NCBI GenBank assembly: GCA_041481485.1 | Contig: JBGPBY010000033.1 | Coordinates: forward strand, 1-24,043 | Length of the DNA: 24,043 bases | Reading direction: 5' to 3' | DNA from: JBGPBY01 sp041481485 | Lineage (GTDB): Bacteria; Acidobacteriota; Terriglobia; 20CM-2-55-15 | Part shown: positions 8,187 through 15,187 of the stretch, in pieces | Position numbering within the stretch: the first letter of the stretch is position 1 | How the letters are laid out: each line of letters starts with the position of its first letter | Program-made: the position numbers and the translations under genes | The notes under the pieces: model-generated | Databases searched by the model: none | Seen by the model: only the letters and a program-made list of their open reading frames with translations | Told to the model about the DNA's origin: nothing

Positions 8187-8666
8187 ATGTCCAGAGAACA
8201 CCTCGCGACGTATTTGAATGATCATCTTGCGGGCGCCAATTTCGCTGTGGAACTTCTCGATCACTTCATCGCCGATGGCTCCGAAGATGAGCCGGTACTT
8301 GTTTCCATGAGAAATGAGATCGAAGAAGACCGGCAATCATTGAAACGTTTGATGGCCGCCGCCGGCGTTACCGAAAGCAGGATTCGCAAGGCCGGCAGTT
8401 GGCTCGCGGAACAGCTGTCGGAAGTGAAATTCAACGCGGTCGACGACGCGCGGGGTCCGCTGCAAAGATTCGAACGGCTGGAAGCGCTTTCCATTGGAAT
8501 CGAAGGCAAAGTCGCACTCTGGAGCGCACTCCAGCAGGTGAGTCGAACAAACACATCACTGCCCAGTCTGGACTATGAGAGTCTGCGGCAGCGCGCCAGC
8601 AATCAACGCGCCCGGATCGAAGCGCTTCGGCTGGACGCAGCCAGTCTTGCATTGGCGAATTCTTAG
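8187..8666 (+). CDS. Hypothetical all-helical protein
   Basis: A 159-residue soluble protein that I cannot assign to a named family. It begins MSREHLATYLNDHLAGANFA and reads as a series of long amphipathic helices (roughly 1-35, 40-65, 75-125 and 130-155). This suggests a four-helix bundle, perhaps ferritin-like, although no EXXH metal pair is obvious. A GTG 18 bases upstream is in frame, but AAGGAG at 8175-8180 lies 6 nt before the ATG at 8187, which fixes the start. There is no signal peptide or membrane segment. A 15-bp palindrome, GAATTCT-T-AGAATTC (8657-8671), spans the stop codon. The next gene converges 36 bp downstream. Confidence 0.75.
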   Translation: MSREHLATYLNDHLAGANFAVELLDHFIADGSEDEPVLVSMRNEIEEDRQSLKRLMAAAGVTESRIRKAGSWLAEQLSEVKFNAVDDARGPLQRFERLEALSIGIEGKVALWSALQQVSRTNTSLPSLDYESLRQRASNQRARIEALRLDAASLALANS

Positions 8667-8702
8667 AATTCCATCGCAACGTACTGCGCCGCTTCAGCGC
8701 TA

Positions 8703-10949
8703 CTATTTTGCGCCAGCGTTGCGCAGTATCTGAACGATCTCGGGATAAGGCGCCGCTGCCCCCAGCGCGGATTTACCATTTGACATCTCGTTGACGTCGG
8801 CGCCCTTCGCCAGCAAGGCCTGGACGATGTCGGTCAATCCGTTCCGCGCCGCTTCATACAAGGCAGCTGTCCCTCCGCTCTTCAGATTTACATTGGCACC
8901 GCGTGCAATTAGCAGATTAACAACCGCGGTTTGTTCACGATCCTGATCGTCGCCGCGAAACTGAGAGCGCGCCCTCTGCACATAGCCGATTGCCTTAAAC
9001 AGCGGTGTCTGGTCGTTTGCGTTCAGTGCGTCGATGTTTGCTCCCTTATCAAGCAGCAGCGCCATCATTTCAACACGCCCTTCAACTATGGACGAACTAA
9101 TTACAAGATCAAGGGTAGTTGTTCTCCAAGGTCCAATGCCGTTGACGTCTGCGCCGCGTTCCACGAGAAGCCTGGCTGCAGCCAGTTTCTGTTGTCGGAG
9201 GGCGCAGTCAAGCGCGGGCTCGGAGGATGCACTACGCGCGTTGCTGTTGCCTCCTTTATCGAGTAGCGCACGGAGCACGCCGGTGTGACCGCCACACGCG
9301 GCCACATAGACCGCTGAGGCATCGCTTGAACTCGCCGGGTTGGGGGCGATGCCGCCGTCGAGCAGGGCCCGGACGACATTCTCGTGACCGTTTGTTGCGG
9401 CTTCAACGAGAGCCAGATTGCCGGACTGCTCCGCCTGACCGGGACTTGCGCCGAGCAGCAATCGCACCGCGTCAAGATGACCGCGCGAGGCGGCACGTGA
9501 CAATGCCGTCGCCGAGTTGGGCCGTGTTTTCAGGGTGACGTCGGCTTTGGCGGCAAGCAATAGCTGGACGATTTCGGTCTGGCCACTGGCAGCCGCAGCG
9601 ATCAAGGCCGTCGTCACTTCCGGGTTGCTCTGGCGCACCAATTGGTTCTTCTCGTAGACGACTCCACCAAAGTCGTAAATGGCGACAAGGTTCGGGTTCA
9701 TTCCGGCAGCGAGGAACGTGCGGACGACAATGGCATCACCTTCAGCCGCCTGCTTGACGAAAGTCTCGACACTGTAATCGACATGCAGGTCAAAGAGCTG
9801 TTTGCGCGCCGCTTCCCGTGCCGCCGAGATCACGGGCGCGGATTGCCCGCGGCCTAGCGCTGTCTGTGCCGTCAGGATCGCCGCGGCGGCGCTCAGCGCG
9901 CCCTCCACAGGGCCTGGCTCGCGAACGGCCGGCGAGGTGATCGCAGCCGACGGCGGCGAGGGCACGGCAGCGATCGCGGTGCGTCCTGCTCCGGCCACGA
10001 CGCACACCACCATCAACAGCAACGCCGCGGCGGCCGGCAGCCAGTCCCGATTCGTTTCTTCGGAACCGGCAAGACGCCGGATTCGCCGGGCCAATCTGCC
10101 CGACGCTGCGGGCACAGCCAAAGCCGGCGCCGATGCGCGCGCCCGTTCAAGCTCGACCAGGGCCTGCGCATAAACGAAACGGTCTCCACAGACACTCACC
10201 GCCAGGTCGTCGCAGCAGAGTTCCCGTTCCACGCGGATCCTCCCCGATAGCCACCACACCGCCGGATGGTAGAACAATACCGACTCCACCGCACGCTGCA
10301 GCGCGTTCACCAGGAAATCGTGCCGCCGCACATGTGCCAGTTCGTGCGCCAGGACCGCGAGCAGTTGATCCTCGTTCAGGCCGGTGAGCGCCGACACGGG
10401 CAGCAGAACGACAGGGCGAAGCCATCCGAAAACCACAGGGCCGCCCACGCGTTCTCCGATCCGCAGCCGTACGGGTCGCCGCACCGGCATCGCGGCGCGC
10501 ACCCGTTCCAGCAGTCCGTGGACCTGTGCGGGAACAGCGATTGTGGCCAAACGGATCAGGCGCAGCGAAAGGATCCATCCGGCGATTAGCCGTGTCCAGC
10601 AGGCGGCTGCGCCGGCCACCCACAGTGTCACGATCCATCCGGTCCACAAGGCGGCGCCGGCAGTGCCGGCCACACGGCCTGCTTCTGCGAACGATGGGCG
10701 CAGAAACTGCAGAACTTTCTCGGCCGCGGCGCCCGTCTCGCCATAGAACACGAAGGTGGCGCACGGCGCGAGCAGCATCAACCCCAGCGCAGCGACGGAC
10801 ACGGCATAGCGCGACGCCGCTGAACGGCGTGACAACAAGCGCAGCGCGACGGCTGCAACGAAGGCCAGAACCGCGCCCTCCCAAACAAAATGCAGCAGCG
10901 AACCCGCCACGCGTTGCAGCCATTCGGAAGAAGTCCCATGTCCGATCAT
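8703..10949 (-). CDS. BlaR1-like M56 membrane metalloprotease fused to ankyrin repeats
   Basis: A 748-residue membrane receptor-protease. The N-terminal half has hydrophobic segments near 12-40, 50-68 and 100-135. It then carries the M56 zinc site HELAH (202-206) in LLAVLAHELAHVRRHDF and the downstream RVERELCCDDLAV (239-251), which supplies the third ligand. A fourth membrane segment is at 304-322. In BlaR1/MecR1 the part after this helix is an extracytoplasmic penicillin-binding sensor. Here it is replaced by a linker and about nine ankyrin repeats (roughly 395-745, for example TALIAAAASGQTEIVQLLLA and GLTDIVQALLAKGADVNEM). It overlaps the BlaI gene by 4 bp (ATGA), so the two are coupled. 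By analogy, signal sensing triggers proteolysis that relieves BlaI repression. The ligand is unknown, and no beta-lactamase gene follows. Confidence 0.88.
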   Translation of the reverse strand: MIGHGTSSEWLQRVAGSLLHFVWEGAVLAFVAAVALRLLSRRSAASRYAVSVAALGLMLLAPCATFVFYGETGAAAEKVLQFLRPSFAEAGRVAGTAGAALWTGWIVTLWVAGAAACWTRLIAGWILSLRLIRLATIAVPAQVHGLLERVRAAMPVRRPVRLRIGERVGGPVVFGWLRPVVLLPVSALTGLNEDQLLAVLAHELAHVRRHDFLVNALQRAVESVLFYHPAVWWLSGRIRVERELCCDDLAVSVCGDRFVYAQALVELERARASAPALAVPAASGRLARRIRRLAGSEETNRDWLPAAAALLLMVVCVVAGAGRTAIAAVPSPPSAAITSPAVREPGPVEGALSAAAAILTAQTALGRGQSAPVISAAREAARKQLFDLHVDYSVETFVKQAAEGDAIVVRTFLAAGMNPNLVAIYDFGGVVYEKNQLVRQSNPEVTTALIAAAASGQTEIVQLLLAAKADVTLKTRPNSATALSRAASRGHLDAVRLLLGASPGQAEQSGNLALVEAATNGHENVVRALLDGGIAPNPASSSDASAVYVAACGGHTGVLRALLDKGGNSNARSASSEPALDCALRQQKLAAARLLVERGADVNGIGPWRTTTLDLVISSSIVEGRVEMMALLLDKGANIDALNANDQTPLFKAIGYVQRARSQFRGDDQDREQTAVVNLLIARGANVNLKSGGTAALYEAARNGLTDIVQALLAKGADVNEMSNGKSALGAAAPYPEIVQILRNAGAK

Positions 10950-11347
10950 CTTTTCCTTCCCTTCTCGCGCTCTTCGATCATCTGCCGCAATTCCGCCAGT
11001 TCTTTTTTAGATGTCGGTTTCGCGTCCAAAGCGCCGAGCAGCAGACTGCGCACGGAACCGCTGAACGCCTTGTCCATCAACCGTCCCACCAACTGTTTCT
11101 GTGTCCGTTCGCGCTCGATCGCTGGAGTATAGACGTGTGACCGGTCGCTTTCGTCGCGCAGCAGCAGCCCCTTGCCCGCCATGATCTGCATCAACTTGAG
11201 CATCGTGCTGTACCGCCACGGTTTGACGGCGGCCAACTCCTCATGCGCGCGCCGCACCGTCGAGGGTCCCAGTTTCCACAACACGTTCAGGATGTCGAGC
11301 TCTGCATCGGTCGGACGAGGGAGTTCAGCGGACTTGTGCGGCGTCAT
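10946..11347 (-). CDS. BlaI/MecI/CopY-family transcriptional repressor
   Basis: A 133-residue winged-helix repressor of usual family length. PTDAELDILNVLWKLGPSTV (12-31) is the first helical part. PWRYSTMLKLMQIMAGKGLL (43-62) holds the recognition helix and entry to the wing, and DRSHVYTPAI completes the wing. The C-terminal part (70-133) is the helical dimerisation region that the partner protease would cleave. It overlaps the M56-ankyrin gene by 4 bp and is first in the operon. A 30-bp dyad and a promoter lie immediately upstream, indicating autoregulation. There is no Shine-Dalgarno sequence at usual spacing; the start codon is only one base from the operator, so a leaderless transcript is likely. 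Confidence 0.92.
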   Translation of the reverse strand: MTPHKSAELPRPTDAELDILNVLWKLGPSTVRRAHEELAAVKPWRYSTMLKLMQIMAGKGLLLRDESDRSHVYTPAIERERTQKQLVGRLMDKAFSGSVRSLLLGALDAKPTSKKELAELRQMIEEREKGRKR

Positions 11348-11348
11348 G

Positions 11349-11384
11349 TACGAAGTATTTACTAGTAACTCCTTCGTATGTCAA
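11349..11384 (-). promoter_or_regulatory. BlaI-type operator with embedded promoter
   Basis: A 30-bp dyad spans 11349-11378: outer arms TACGAAG (11349-11355) and CTTCGTA (11372-11378) flank the perfect palindrome TTACTAGTAA (11359-11368). On the minus strand a consensus -35, TTGACA (11379-11384), is followed after exactly 17 bp by TAAATA (11356-11361). The predicted transcription start falls at about 11347-11349, at the BlaI ATG. Repressor bound to the dyad would cover the whole -10 and spacer. The AAGGAG inside the dyad is too far upstream to act as a ribosome binding site. Confidence 0.7.
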
Positions 11385-11397
11385 GCGGCGGGCCGCG

Positions 11398-11823
11398 CTA
11401 GCGGCGCGATTCCCAGTTTTCGACTTGAAGATCTTTGAATCGGATGAAGTCCTTACGGTTGCCTGTTACCAGGATGAGTCCATTGGTGTGCGCAATTGCG
11501 GCGATCTGGCCGTCTACGTACGGGGACGGGCTTCCCAACTTTTCAAGTCGTGCGCGTTCGTTCGCATGCCACGCTGCCGCCGCGCTGTCATAAGGCAAAA
11601 TCGGAAACGCCGCGCCAACGACATCATCAAGATACTCCTCGAGTCCCTCACGGCGTTTTCCCCGCGGAAGGCGCTCGCACCCATACTTCAGCTCATGCCA
11701 CACGGGGGCCGCAATTGCAGATTCTGCTCCGTGCTGCCGAAGTCTCTTGACGACTCCAGGGTCCGGCTCTTTAGAAACGGGGGACGAGACAATCATCGTA
11801 TCGAGAAGATACCGAAGACTCAC
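11398..11823 (-). CDS. VapC-like PIN-domain ribonuclease toxin
   Basis: A 141-residue PIN-domain protein of usual VapC length. The acidic metal-binding residues are in place: Asp8 in YLLDTM, Glu44 in WHELKYG, Asp104 in YVDGQIAAIA, and the C-terminal TGNRKDF with Asn122/Asp125. Known relatives cleave tRNA or rRNA with Mg2+ when the antitoxin is lost. It starts with GTG, and this GTG overlaps the antitoxin stop as GTGA, so the two are translationally coupled. The antitoxin is of the Phd/YefM type rather than AbrB-type VapB. No truncation or missing catalytic residue is seen. Confidence 0.9.
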   Translation of the reverse strand: MSLRYLLDTMIVSSPVSKEPDPGVVKRLRQHGAESAIAAPVWHELKYGCERLPRGKRREGLEEYLDDVVGAAFPILPYDSAAAAWHANERARLEKLGSPSPYVDGQIAAIAHTNGLILVTGNRKDFIRFKDLQVENWESRR

Positions 11824-12098
11824 AGGGAGACCTTCCGCCCGGTTTCCTTGCTCCGGAGCGATTCAAAGAACTCCCGTTCGAGACCAAGCGCCCGTACCGA
11901 ATGGCGCTCGATATACGCGTTGTAGGCGTCACCAAACTGCACGCGGTTCCCACGCAACTGTTCGAGCCGTCGATGAGAAATAACGATTGCGACCGGCTTG
12001 CCATGACGAGTCAATTCGACTTCTAAGCCTGCTTCGGCCTGATCAACGATCATTGGTAGATTTGATCGGGCGTCTGCAATTGAATACTTCTTTGGCAT
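11820..12098 (-). CDS. Phd/YefM-family antitoxin
   Basis: A 92-residue antitoxin. The N-terminal half, with KKYSIADARSNLPMIVDQAE (3-22) and LTRHGKPVAIVIS (29-41), is the DNA-binding Phd/YefM fold. The C-terminal half, ending in ALGLEREFFESLRSKETGRK, would wrap and inhibit the toxin. An in-frame ATG at 12140 would add 14 residues (beginning MPFAPLYKF), but these are translated from the probable promoter, so the ATG at 12098 is preferred. It precedes the toxin gene with a 4-bp overlap. TGTACA sites just upstream suggest autoregulation. No Shine-Dalgarno sequence is present, which fits leaderless initiation. Confidence 0.88.
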   Translation of the reverse strand: MPKKYSIADARSNLPMIVDQAEAGLEVELTRHGKPVAIVISHRRLEQLRGNRVQFGDAYNAYIERHSVRALGLEREFFESLRSKETGRKVSL

Positions 12099-12104
12099 GT
12101 AAAT

Positions 12105-12124
12105 AATGTACAGAAATTTGTACA
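12105..12124 (-). promoter_or_regulatory. Toxin-antitoxin promoter and TGTACA operator pair
   Basis: Two TGTACA hexamers (12107-12112 and 12119-12124) are spaced 12 bp centre to centre, about one helical turn, around an AAATTT core. On the minus strand TACATT (12105-12110) is a fair -10 that ends 6 nt before the antitoxin ATG. A weak -35 (TTGCAC) lies 17 bp further upstream. The hexamers would overlap the -10 and spacer, as in an autorepressing operator. Confidence 0.45.
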
Positions 12125-12150
12125 ACGGTGCAAATGGCAACCGTAAGAAC

Positions 12151-13866
12151 TCACCCCTGACCTTGCGCCCGCCCGATCTCTGTCATCGCCTCCTCGATCG
12201 AACCGGCCATGGCATCATTCCCAACTGCCCGGTAGAGCTCTGCAGACCTGGCCAGCATCTCCCGTGCCTCGGCAAATTCCTGTCGCGCAAAAGCAATTTT
12301 TCCAAGATTGGCGCAGTCGATGGCCATTCCTTCTTTGAGCCCCAGACTCTCTTCCAGTGCGAGGGCCTTGCGAATCAATGTGTCGGCTTCTTCCAAACGG
12401 TGGACCTGCATGTACTCATGGCCCAGATTCGCTGAAGCCTGCGCAATCAGTTGCGCGTCCTGAATCTCTTCCGAGATTGCCAGGGATTCCCGGTACAACT
12501 CCTGTGCGCGATGGTGCTTATTGCGCGCAACGTAAACCAATCCCAGATTGTATTTTTCACGCGCAATACCCTGTTTGAACTGATGGCTTTCATAAATGGA
12601 GAGAGCAGAGTTCATCATGAGCTCTGCCTGATCGGGATCTCCCTCGTCGAGATACTGGAGTCCGAGCAGGTTGTACTCGTCCGCCGCCGCGAGCGGATCG
12701 ACCAGAGTCCCAATAATTGGATGGATGCGTTCCACCAGGCGCTTCTCCACATCCCGGCGGTATCTCGGAAGCTTTGCGGTGCGGAGGACGAGGCTGCTGC
12801 ACACCAATCGCCGGACCAGCGATTCCATACTCAGATTGGATCGGATAGGACCTTCCTTGACGACCATGACCACCGCAAACGAACCCATCCTCTGCGCCGG
12901 ACCGGGATTGGACAGCAATTCGATTTCATCGAAGTCCCACGCGTGTTTCTCCCAATTGTCGAGGACGTCGTCATAAACGGCGTAGCGTCCCTCGTTTCCG
13001 GATTGACTCTTTCGAACATCCAGCGCTGTTCCGAGATACTTGCCTGCTCCAGGGATGCGAGGCGTCTTCGCGGCGGTGGCGCGTGCTACGGAAATCTCTT
13101 CTCCGGGAACGGATGCATGGAGACTCTTCAGAAAAAAAGAGTACGCCTCCGGCGGGCTTTCATATCGCAAGGCCAGCGCGGTGGCTGGGAGCAACATGTC
13201 GAGGGCTCGCGGACCGCACACACTTTGCGCAATGTCGAACGCGCGCCGATAGGTTTCCCCGGTTGCGTCCCACGCCTTTGCCAGCCGGTCCTCCAGTTCG
13301 TCCCGTCCATGCGTCAACAGATGTTCATAAACGATGGCGCTGCCCTCAATCAATTCGAGCGCGGAGAGACCGTCGGAGTTCGGGGCTTTGATCTTTTCCC
13401 ACAGCTGGTCGAAACTCCGCGCCAGCACGGGGAAGTTGGCCGCAATCAACGAGAGATCACCATGTGCGTCGTTTTCCCACACGCGTGCCTGCTGGGCATT
13501 GTTGGCCAGTCTCTGAAAGCCCGTGAGGCGCTTCGACTCCAGTCCCTTTTTAGTCTTTTCTTTCGGTCGCTTGTTGGTTTCTTGCTGTTCCTGCGCATTG
13601 GCCTCGTCGACAATCAACCGCCACACCTCCGACGCGTACGTGTATTGATATCCGGTCGCGAGAGTTTGAAGGTAGTGATAGGTTTCGTGATTGATCGTGG
13701 AAAAAAGTTCGATATCTTCCGGAGTCGGTGTGTTGCCGGCAAAGTTCCTGCCCGCCTGCATGAAGGCTTCACTGTCCATATTCAGGAACATCAGCCCGGA
13801 CGTGGCTTCGAACTGCGCCAGGGTGTCAAAAGGAAGCCCGGGAACGAACTGCGAGATATTTGCCAT
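12151..13866 (-). CDS. Putative HEXXH metallopeptidase with C-terminal TPR repeats
   Basis: A 571-residue soluble protein that I cannot assign to a described family. Near the N-terminus, STINHETYHYLQTLATG contains HETYH (60-64), a zincin motif in a helical setting. A later ELIEGSAIVYEHLL (171-184) offers Glu174 as a possible third zinc ligand, as in gluzincins. The middle region (about 190-390) is unassigned. Residues about 395-565 form four TPR units of about 40 residues, for example EKYNLGLVYVARNKHHRAQELYRESLAISEE and its neighbours, and would bind a partner. It has no signal peptide or membrane helix. AAAGGGG lies about 9 nt upstream of the start. It is second in an operon, 30 bp after the winged-helix membrane protein gene. 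The protease activity is inferred from the motif only. Confidence 0.75.
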   Translation of the reverse strand: MANISQFVPGLPFDTLAQFEATSGLMFLNMDSEAFMQAGRNFAGNTPTPEDIELFSTINHETYHYLQTLATGYQYTYASEVWRLIVDEANAQEQQETNKRPKEKTKKGLESKRLTGFQRLANNAQQARVWENDAHGDLSLIAANFPVLARSFDQLWEKIKAPNSDGLSALELIEGSAIVYEHLLTHGRDELEDRLAKAWDATGETYRRAFDIAQSVCGPRALDMLLPATALALRYESPPEAYSFFLKSLHASVPGEEISVARATAAKTPRIPGAGKYLGTALDVRKSQSGNEGRYAVYDDVLDNWEKHAWDFDEIELLSNPGPAQRMGSFAVVMVVKEGPIRSNLSMESLVRRLVCSSLVLRTAKLPRYRRDVEKRLVERIHPIIGTLVDPLAAADEYNLLGLQYLDEGDPDQAELMMNSALSIYESHQFKQGIAREKYNLGLVYVARNKHHRAQELYRESLAISEEIQDAQLIAQASANLGHEYMQVHRLEEADTLIRKALALEESLGLKEGMAIDCANLGKIAFARQEFAEAREMLARSAELYRAVGNDAMAGSIEEAMTEIGRAQGQG

Positions 13867-13896
13867 AGCATTACCCCTTTCAGAATTTGCCGGACC

Positions 13897-14466
13897 TCAG
13901 ATCTTCAACGCCTTCCAATATCCGTTACCGTCCTTTGAGGCAAGTGTGATGATGCTTCCGTCGTTCAATTCAATCTCGGCGAGGCTTTGCAGCACAGCGC
14001 CGACATCGTCCTGTGTAAGATTCTTGCCGGCTTTCTGCAACGATTCCGCCAGTGCGGTGACCGGCATGGGGCCCTGTGCCTTCAGAAATCCGTACACGTC
14101 AATCTGCCGGGACGACAGATGCGCACCCTTTCGCCAGATGCGCCAGCAGATGTTGGCGAGCGAGGTCAATGCCGTCGTTAGGGCCGGCCAGGCGATGCCC
14201 CCAGTGGTCAGCGTCAGAGTGATGGCCGCAGCCGTGGAATTCACTGCTTCGAGGATGGGGATGTCGCTATCCCGGATCACCCATGCTCCCAGTTTCAGAT
14301 GGAAGGCCTGAGACTTTTCATCCGATCGCTCATTCCGCAGGTCGTCTTCAGCCGAAGAAATACCCGCAAGCAGCGCTGAACGGACGTCGGCCTGAGGTTC
14401 CTGCTTTTCAAGGTGCGACGATACGGCGTCGAGGAAATCGTTCTTGGAGTTGTATGTAGCAACCAT
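13897..14466 (-). CDS. Membrane-associated winged-helix protein, partner of the HEXXH/TPR protein
   Basis: A 189-residue protein of no recognised family. Residues 1-75 are polar and helical. Residues about 78-108 are strongly hydrophobic (STAAAITLTLTTGGIAWPAL onward), enough for one long or two short membrane segments, ending in the basic stop WRIWRKG. Residues 116-189 read as a winged helix: SSRQIDVYGFLKAQGPMPVT, a second helix ALAESLQKAG, a recognition-like helix TQDDVGAVLQSLAEIEL, and wing strands GSIITLASKDGNGYW. An upstream in-frame start at 14559 is rejected because AGGGAG lies 6 nt before the ATG at 14466. It is first in the two-gene operon and divergent from the histidine phosphatase gene. 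The arrangement suggests a membrane-tethered sensor or adaptor, which is an inference. Confidence 0.7.
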   Translation of the reverse strand: MVATYNSKNDFLDAVSSHLEKQEPQADVRSALLAGISSAEDDLRNERSDEKSQAFHLKLGAWVIRDSDIPILEAVNSTAAAITLTLTTGGIAWPALTTALTSLANICWRIWRKGAHLSSRQIDVYGFLKAQGPMPVTALAESLQKAGKNLTQDDVGAVLQSLAEIELNDGSIITLASKDGNGYWKALKI

Positions 14467-14511
14467 CGTGTACTCCCTGGCCCGGTGCGATCGAGTTGGC
14501 TGGTATGAGAG

Positions 14512-14539
14512 TATAATCGCTCCCATCAATCTGAGGAGG
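14512..14539 (+). promoter_or_regulatory. Promoter -10 and ribosome binding site of the histidine phosphatase gene
   Basis: A perfect TATAAT lies at 14512-14517, with no good -35 at 17 bp. GAGGAGG at 14533-14539 lies 9 nt before the ATG at 14549 and sets that start. An ATG 105 bases upstream is in frame but would begin inside the neighbouring divergent gene. The 82-bp gap serves both genes. Confidence 0.55.
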
Positions 14540-14548
14540 ACTAGCGCG

Positions 14549-15160
14549 ATGAGGATCACTACCCGTCTTTTTGTCTTGATCGTTTCGGCTCTCGCTCTGA
14601 TTGGTAGCGCCTACGCGCAAACGCTGTCAGGCACTGCACTCGCCGCTGCGCTGAAGCAGGGTGGTTACGTCATCGTGATGCGCCACGCCAGTTCACCGCG
14701 CGAGGTTCCCACCAAAGCGGGAGCCAATACCGACAACGTCAATCTGGAGCGCCAGCTTGACGAAGCGGGCCGGACAACCGCAACCGCGATGGGAAAGGCG
14801 ATGCGCGAGCTTAAAATCCCAATTGGAGAAGTGCTCACGAGTCCAACGTACCGCGCGATGGAAACCATTCGTCTGGCACAATGGTCCAACCCCAAATCGA
14901 TACCGGAATTGGGCGAGGGCGGCCAGAACATGCAGGCCGCTTCGAACGATCAAGGCAAGTGGCTGCAGGACCGAATAACTCAGACCCCGGGCGGAACCAA
15001 TACGATTCTCATAACGCACATGCCGAATCTCACTCGCGCGTTTCCCCAGATCACAGCTGTTGCCGATGGCGAAGCTTTGATCTTCCATCCCGATGGCAAA
15101 GGCGGGGCTCCTTTGGTAGCGCGCATCAAGATCGAAGAGTGGCCGAACCTGCGCCCGTAA
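14549..15160 (+). CDS. Exported histidine phosphatase family protein
   Basis: A 203-residue protein of the RHG (phosphoglycerate mutase-like) superfamily. Residues 1-23 are a Sec signal peptide ending in GSAYAQ, so it acts outside the cytoplasm. The phosphohistidine motif is VIVMRHASSPR, with Arg45 and His46. TSPTYRAMET (98-107) provides another phosphate-binding arginine, and ILITHMPNL supplies the second catalytic His157. The length fits the small single-domain branch rather than the acid phosphatases with a large cap domain. The substrate is unknown. It is divergent from the winged-helix/HEXXH operon and convergent with the unrecognised exported protein downstream. Confidence 0.88.
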   Translation: MRITTRLFVLIVSALALIGSAYAQTLSGTALAAALKQGGYVIVMRHASSPREVPTKAGANTDNVNLERQLDEAGRTTATAMGKAMRELKIPIGEVLTSPTYRAMETIRLAQWSNPKSIPELGEGGQNMQAASNDQGKWLQDRITQTPGGTNTILITHMPNLTRAFPQITAVADGEALIFHPDGKGGAPLVARIKIEEWPNLRP

Positions 15161-15187
15161 GGGACCGCATTATGGTCCGGGATTCTA

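Noticed and set aside
8703..11347. Beta-lactam resistance operon
   Set aside because: The BlaI/M56 pair lacks a penicillin-binding sensor, and no beta-lactamase or PBP gene is adjacent; the lactonase-like protein at 23134 is distant and not a beta-lactamase.
12451..13938. A 495-codon plus-strand frame antisense to the HEXXH/TPR gene
   Set aside because: It lies almost entirely opposite a gene with clear TPR repeats and a good ribosome binding site, and its translation shows no domain pattern; GC-rich third positions create such shadows.
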